Source of the DNA: an uncultured Lachnospiraceae bacterium
Lineage (GTDB): Bacteria > Bacillota > Clostridia > Lachnospirales > Lachnospiraceae
Direction of reading: 5' to 3'
NCBI GenBank assembly: GCA_910584915.1
Contig: CAJUDM010000032.1
Coordinates: 1-47,118, forward strand
Length of the DNA stretch: 47,118 bases
Shown here piece by piece: positions 44,845 to 47,118 of the stretch. How positions within the stretch are numbered: the stretch's first letter is position 1; each line of letters opens with the position of its first letter. A program made the position numbers and the translations under genes. Under the pieces are notes generated by a model. That model saw only the letters and a list, made by a program, of their open reading frames with translations. It was not told the DNA's origin and ran no database searches.

Positions 44845-46323
44845 TTACTGAAGCAGGGACAGAACACTCTGGTTGCTCTGGTTAGCCTGAGCCAGCATGG
44901 ATGTACCAGCCTGAGCCAGGATGTTGTTGTTAGAGTACTGAACCATCGTCGAAGCCATATCTGTATCACGGATAGCGGACTCAGCGGATGTGGTGTTCTC
45001 CACAACGTTATCCAGGTTGTTGATCGTGTGCTCTAATCTGTTCTGAACAGCACCGAGGTCAGATCTCTGAGCGGATACCTTAGCCAGTGCTGCCGCAATC
45101 GTCTCGATCGCTCTCAGCGCGCCGTCTGCTGTATCAACCCTTACACCGGAGATGCCAAGGCCTTTCGCGCTCATGGTCTCGATGTTCATTGTGATCTGGT
45201 TGTTGGTTGTAGCGTCAGCACCTACGTGCAGGCCTACCTGCAGTTTGCCCATGATGTCCTGAGTAGCCTGCACTCTCGGAGCCATCTCGGTCAGATTAAT
45301 CCTGTTTCCTACTGCGTCATATACTGTAGGAGCGTCGGATCTTGCAGCGCTGGTTGCCACTGTCTTGCTGTCTTTTGTCGCCAGAGACGATGTGAAGTAC
45401 TTATCCAGAGCGTTCTCAGCAAGCCTGTTGCCGTCTCTGTCGTAGAAGCCATAGCTCTCGCCTGCGCGGTATGCTGCGGTCACCTTGTTTGCAACAACGT
45501 TGGTGGAATAGATACCAGCCGCTGTAATAGCTGAATTCAGGCCTTTTGCCGTGATCGTTGCAATCGTCTTGCCTGTAGCATCCTTGATCGCGAACTCTTT
45601 TCCGCTCGTACCAGTTGTGGTGATAGTATACTTATCTGCAACTGCACCAACCAGTGCCACGGAATAAGAAGTAACCTTCGTGGTATTTGTTGTACCCGCA
45701 TCGGTGTTGATAGCGATCTTCACGGAGATATTGATACCGGAATTCTTCAGCGCGTTAGCGATCTCGTTCTGAGCAGCGCCACTTGCATTAGCATTGAATG
45801 TAATCTTAGCTGTCAGGCCGTTTGCACCTGTTGTCATAACTGCGCCTGCTGCTGTATTTGTGGTGATTGTCTGATAACCATAAGAATAACCTTTTACGTT
45901 ATCTCTGTCACCCTTTAACAGGTATGTCTCGTTGAACTTGGTTGTCTCGGATACACGGTCAATTTCTGTGATCAGCTGGCTGATCTCAGCCTGGATGGAT
46001 TCACGGTCGGATGTGGACTGTGTGCCGTTAGCCGCCTTAACTGCCAGTTCGTTCATTCTCTGCAGCATATCATGTACTTCTGCCAGAGCACCCTCTGCTG
46101 TCTGTACTGTGCTGATACCATCCTGTGCGTTTGCGGAAGCCTGTGTAAGGCCTCTGATCTGCTTTCTCATTTTCTCGGAGATAGCGAGCCCTGCTGCGTC
46201 ATCAGCTGCACGGTTGATCTTGTAACCGGAAGATAACTTCTCAGTTGTCTTAGCCTGCTGGCTTGTTGTTACGCCCAACATTCTGTTGGAGTTCATTGCT
46301 GTAAGATTGTGTTGTACTACCAT
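44845..46323 (-). CDS. fliC: Flagellin
   Basis: 492 residues, with GGAGG six bases before the ATG. Conserved N-terminal D0/D1 region (residues 1 to about 145): LTAMNSNRMLGVTTSQQAKT, LSSGYKINRAADDAAGLAIS, LQRMNELAVKAANGTQ. Conserved C-terminal region (about 385-492): LGAVQNRLEHTINNLDNVVE and ILAQAGTSMLAQANQSNQSV. The central ~240 residues are Thr/Ala/Asn-rich and variable-looking, exposed on the filament, with many possible O-glycosylation sites. The LQRMNEL segment resembles the TLR5-contact region of other flagellins. No signal peptide, as expected for type III export. Probable sigma-28 promoter upstream. Confidence 0.96.
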   Translation of the reverse strand: MVVQHNLTAMNSNRMLGVTTSQQAKTTEKLSSGYKINRAADDAAGLAISEKMRKQIRGLTQASANAQDGISTVQTAEGALAEVHDMLQRMNELAVKAANGTQSTSDRESIQAEISQLITEIDRVSETTKFNETYLLKGDRDNVKGYSYGYQTITTNTAAGAVMTTGANGLTAKITFNANASGAAQNEIANALKNSGINISVKIAINTDAGTTNTTKVTSYSVALVGAVADKYTITTTGTSGKEFAIKDATGKTIATITAKGLNSAITAAGIYSTNVVANKVTAAYRAGESYGFYDRDGNRLAENALDKYFTSSLATKDSKTVATSAARSDAPTVYDAVGNRINLTEMAPRVQATQDIMGKLQVGLHVGADATTNNQITMNIETMSAKGLGISGVRVDTADGALRAIETIAAALAKVSAQRSDLGAVQNRLEHTINNLDNVVENTTSAESAIRDTDMASTMVQYSNNNILAQAGTSMLAQANQSNQSVLSLLQ

Positions 46324-46544
46324 AGTGTACCTCCATATACTTTTTTACTCGGCTACAATTCCTTTTGTGCCGGTGAATAGGGCTTTGCCCTTAAATAATG
46401 GTTTTTACGCTGCTCTCGCAGCCATGTCCCGCTCACTGCGGTGATCTTTCTTGATTGAACTGCCGCTTTGCATTGATTTGGCCCCTAGGCTAACCTCCTC
46501 CGTGCTGCCGGCTTTCAACGGAGTTCTCTCCGCTGCTATTACTT
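46324..46544 (-). promoter_or_regulatory. Long flagellin 5' leader with GGA motifs
   Basis: About 215 bases lie between the presumed promoter and the ATG. The leader contains a CGGAG/CTCCG hairpin (46519-46532), a strong but unused GGAGGAGG (46494-46501), a GCTGC/GCAGC hairpin (46409-46422) and the real GGAGG near 46330. GGA motifs in two places recall CsrA-controlled hag leaders in Bacillus. Confidence 0.4.
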
Positions 46545-46571
46545 ATTTCGGAATGTTTGAAAAAAACTTTA
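46545..46571 (-). promoter_or_regulatory. Candidate sigma-28 (SigD/FliA) flagellin promoter
   Basis: On the minus strand TAAA (46571-46568), a 15-base spacer and TCCGAAAT (46552-46545). The consensus is TAAA-N15-GCCGATAT, so all four -35 bases and six of eight -10 bases fit. It lies between tRNA-Leu and flagellin. Confidence 0.6.
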
Positions 46572-46615
46572 GAGTTGTTTTCAAAATTTTTGAAAAAAAT
46601 CAAAAATATCCGAAA

Positions 46616-46696
46616 TGCGGTTAGTGGGACTTGAACCCACACACATAAAGTACAGGAACCTAAATCCTGCGCGTCTGCCAATTCCGCCATAACCGC
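46616..46696 (-). tRNA. tRNA-Leu (anticodon UAG)
   Basis: Acceptor GCGGTTA pairs with TAACCGC. The D-arm begins GCGGAATTGGCAGACGC, the anticodon stem CAGGA/TCCTG holds loop TTTAGGT with anticodon TAG, followed by a long variable arm and the T-loop GTTCAAGTCC. The discriminator is A and CCA is not encoded. T-rich sequence after it may terminate the transcript. Confidence 0.96.
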
Positions 46697-46714
46697 ATGT
46701 CTCTGCAACTGCTA

Positions 46715-46758
46715 AAAGGTGCAAAACCCTTTTATCATGTTTCAGGCTTTACACCTTT
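46715..46758. repeat. AAAGGTG hairpin element, right copy
   Basis: AAAGGTG pairs with CACCTTT across about 30 bases. The 5' part AAAGGTGCAAAACC resembles AAAGGTGTAAAACC at 175-188 near the other end of the window, which has the same closing CACCTTT. It may be a dispersed repeat or a terminator-like unit. Confidence 0.5.
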
Positions 46759-46917
46759 CCTAATTATACTGAAACCACTTACGGTATATGTGCTATTCCG
46801 ATGATAACGGCGGTTTCTGATACAGCTTACGGTTGATTTCTTTCTCGGTTGTCGGCATGTATCATCACTTTCCTTACGAATGCACATTCACACAAAAACA
46901 CCTGTTGGTAAGTTACA

Positions 46918-47118
46918 TTACTCGCAAAATTGCTGCCCAATTTTGCTCGTTAACTTATGGCTGCTCTCGCAGCCGCGCCTCTTCGCTCCGCTCTGAGGCT
47001 GGAAGCAGCACAGCTGCTTCTTATTAATCACTTTACTCGCAAAATTGCTCCCCAATTTTGCCTGTTAACTTATGGCTGCTCTCGCAGCCGCGCCTCTTCG
47101 CTCCGCTCTGAGGCTGGA
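46918..47118. repeat. 115-bp-period direct repeat, cut by the window end
   Basis: The sequence from TTACTCGCAAAATTGCT at 46918 recurs from 47033 with two small differences over 86 bases and is then cut off. Each unit has nested palindromes, for example GGCTGC/GCAGCC and CAAAATTGC-type arms. The same GCTGCTCTCGCAGC palindrome recurs at 46409 in the flagellin leader. Confidence 0.85.

Larger units (their letters stand above)
46697..47118. other. Gene-free right end with hairpin and direct repeat
   Basis: I see no gene here. It contains the AAAGGTG/CACCTTT hairpin just upstream of the tRNA (46715-46758) and a 115-bp-period direct repeat (46918 to the end). The tRNA promoter should lie between 46697 and about 46760 but I do not recognise a clear pair of hexamers. 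Confidence 0.6.

Noticed and set aside
46490..46708. 72-codon minus-strand ORF
   Set aside because: It reads straight through tRNA-Leu; the peptide containing AELADAQDLGSC is the well-known false translation of such tRNAs.
46918..47118. Possible CRISPR or attachment-site array
   Set aside because: The repeat is a simple 115-bp tandem unit without spacers, integrase gene or cas genes in the window.

Overview
The window looks like a chromosomal segment of a motile, Gram-positive Lachnospiraceae-type Clostridia. The evidence is a Roseburia-like flagellin, AGGAGG-type ribosome binding sites, intrinsic terminators, a VanS/PhoB-type two-component pair, and AAA-ATPase/PD-(D/E)XK genes of the kind that occur in many copies in such genomes. 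Every confidently called gene is on the minus strand, so the window reads from right to left.

Right end (46.9 to 44.7 kb): a 115-bp direct repeat, tRNA-Leu(UAG), a sigma-28-like promoter, a long leader, the flagellin gene and its terminator. Next (44.6 to 38.3 kb) come a TPR glycosyltransferase, a TagF-like transferase fused to a beta-propeller, and a cytidylyltransferase fused to a Gfo/Idh/MocA oxidoreductase. From 38.3 to 26.9 kb there are three AAA-ATPase/PD-(D/E)XK genes. They share an upstream sequence, and two of them are bracketed by inverted copies of it. They alternate with a glycerophosphodiesterase and a four-gene set (FGGY kinase, iron-type alcohol dehydrogenase, LicC-like nucleotidyltransferase, TagF-like transferase) that resembles a CDP-polyol activation and transfer pathway.

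From 26.8 to 4.3 kb runs a tight series of about 17 genes: glycosyltransferases of the GT2, GT4 and GT32 types, two methyltransferase-like proteins, an asparagine-synthetase-type amidotransferase, a radical SAM protein, a cytidylyltransferase fusion and two TIM-barrel isomerase-like proteins. The striking property is that 13 of these proteins, which have unrelated catalytic domains, carry the same roughly 95-residue Rossmann-like module at the N-terminus, C-terminus or middle. The part from about 16 to 26.8 kb is visibly AT-rich, which suggests transfer. A GT2-GT32 gene pair occurs once in that part and again at its edge.

Left end (4.1 to 0 kb): an OmpR/PhoB response regulator and a large sensor kinase, then a gene-free stretch packed with hairpins.

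Overall inference: this is a flagellin-linked glycan or phosphopolyol modification locus (or a surface glycan locus beside flagellin), built as an enzyme set sharing one binding or docking module and invaded by ATPase/nuclease cassettes. Functions come from motifs read by eye. No database search or structure prediction was run, and base-composition statements are by eye.
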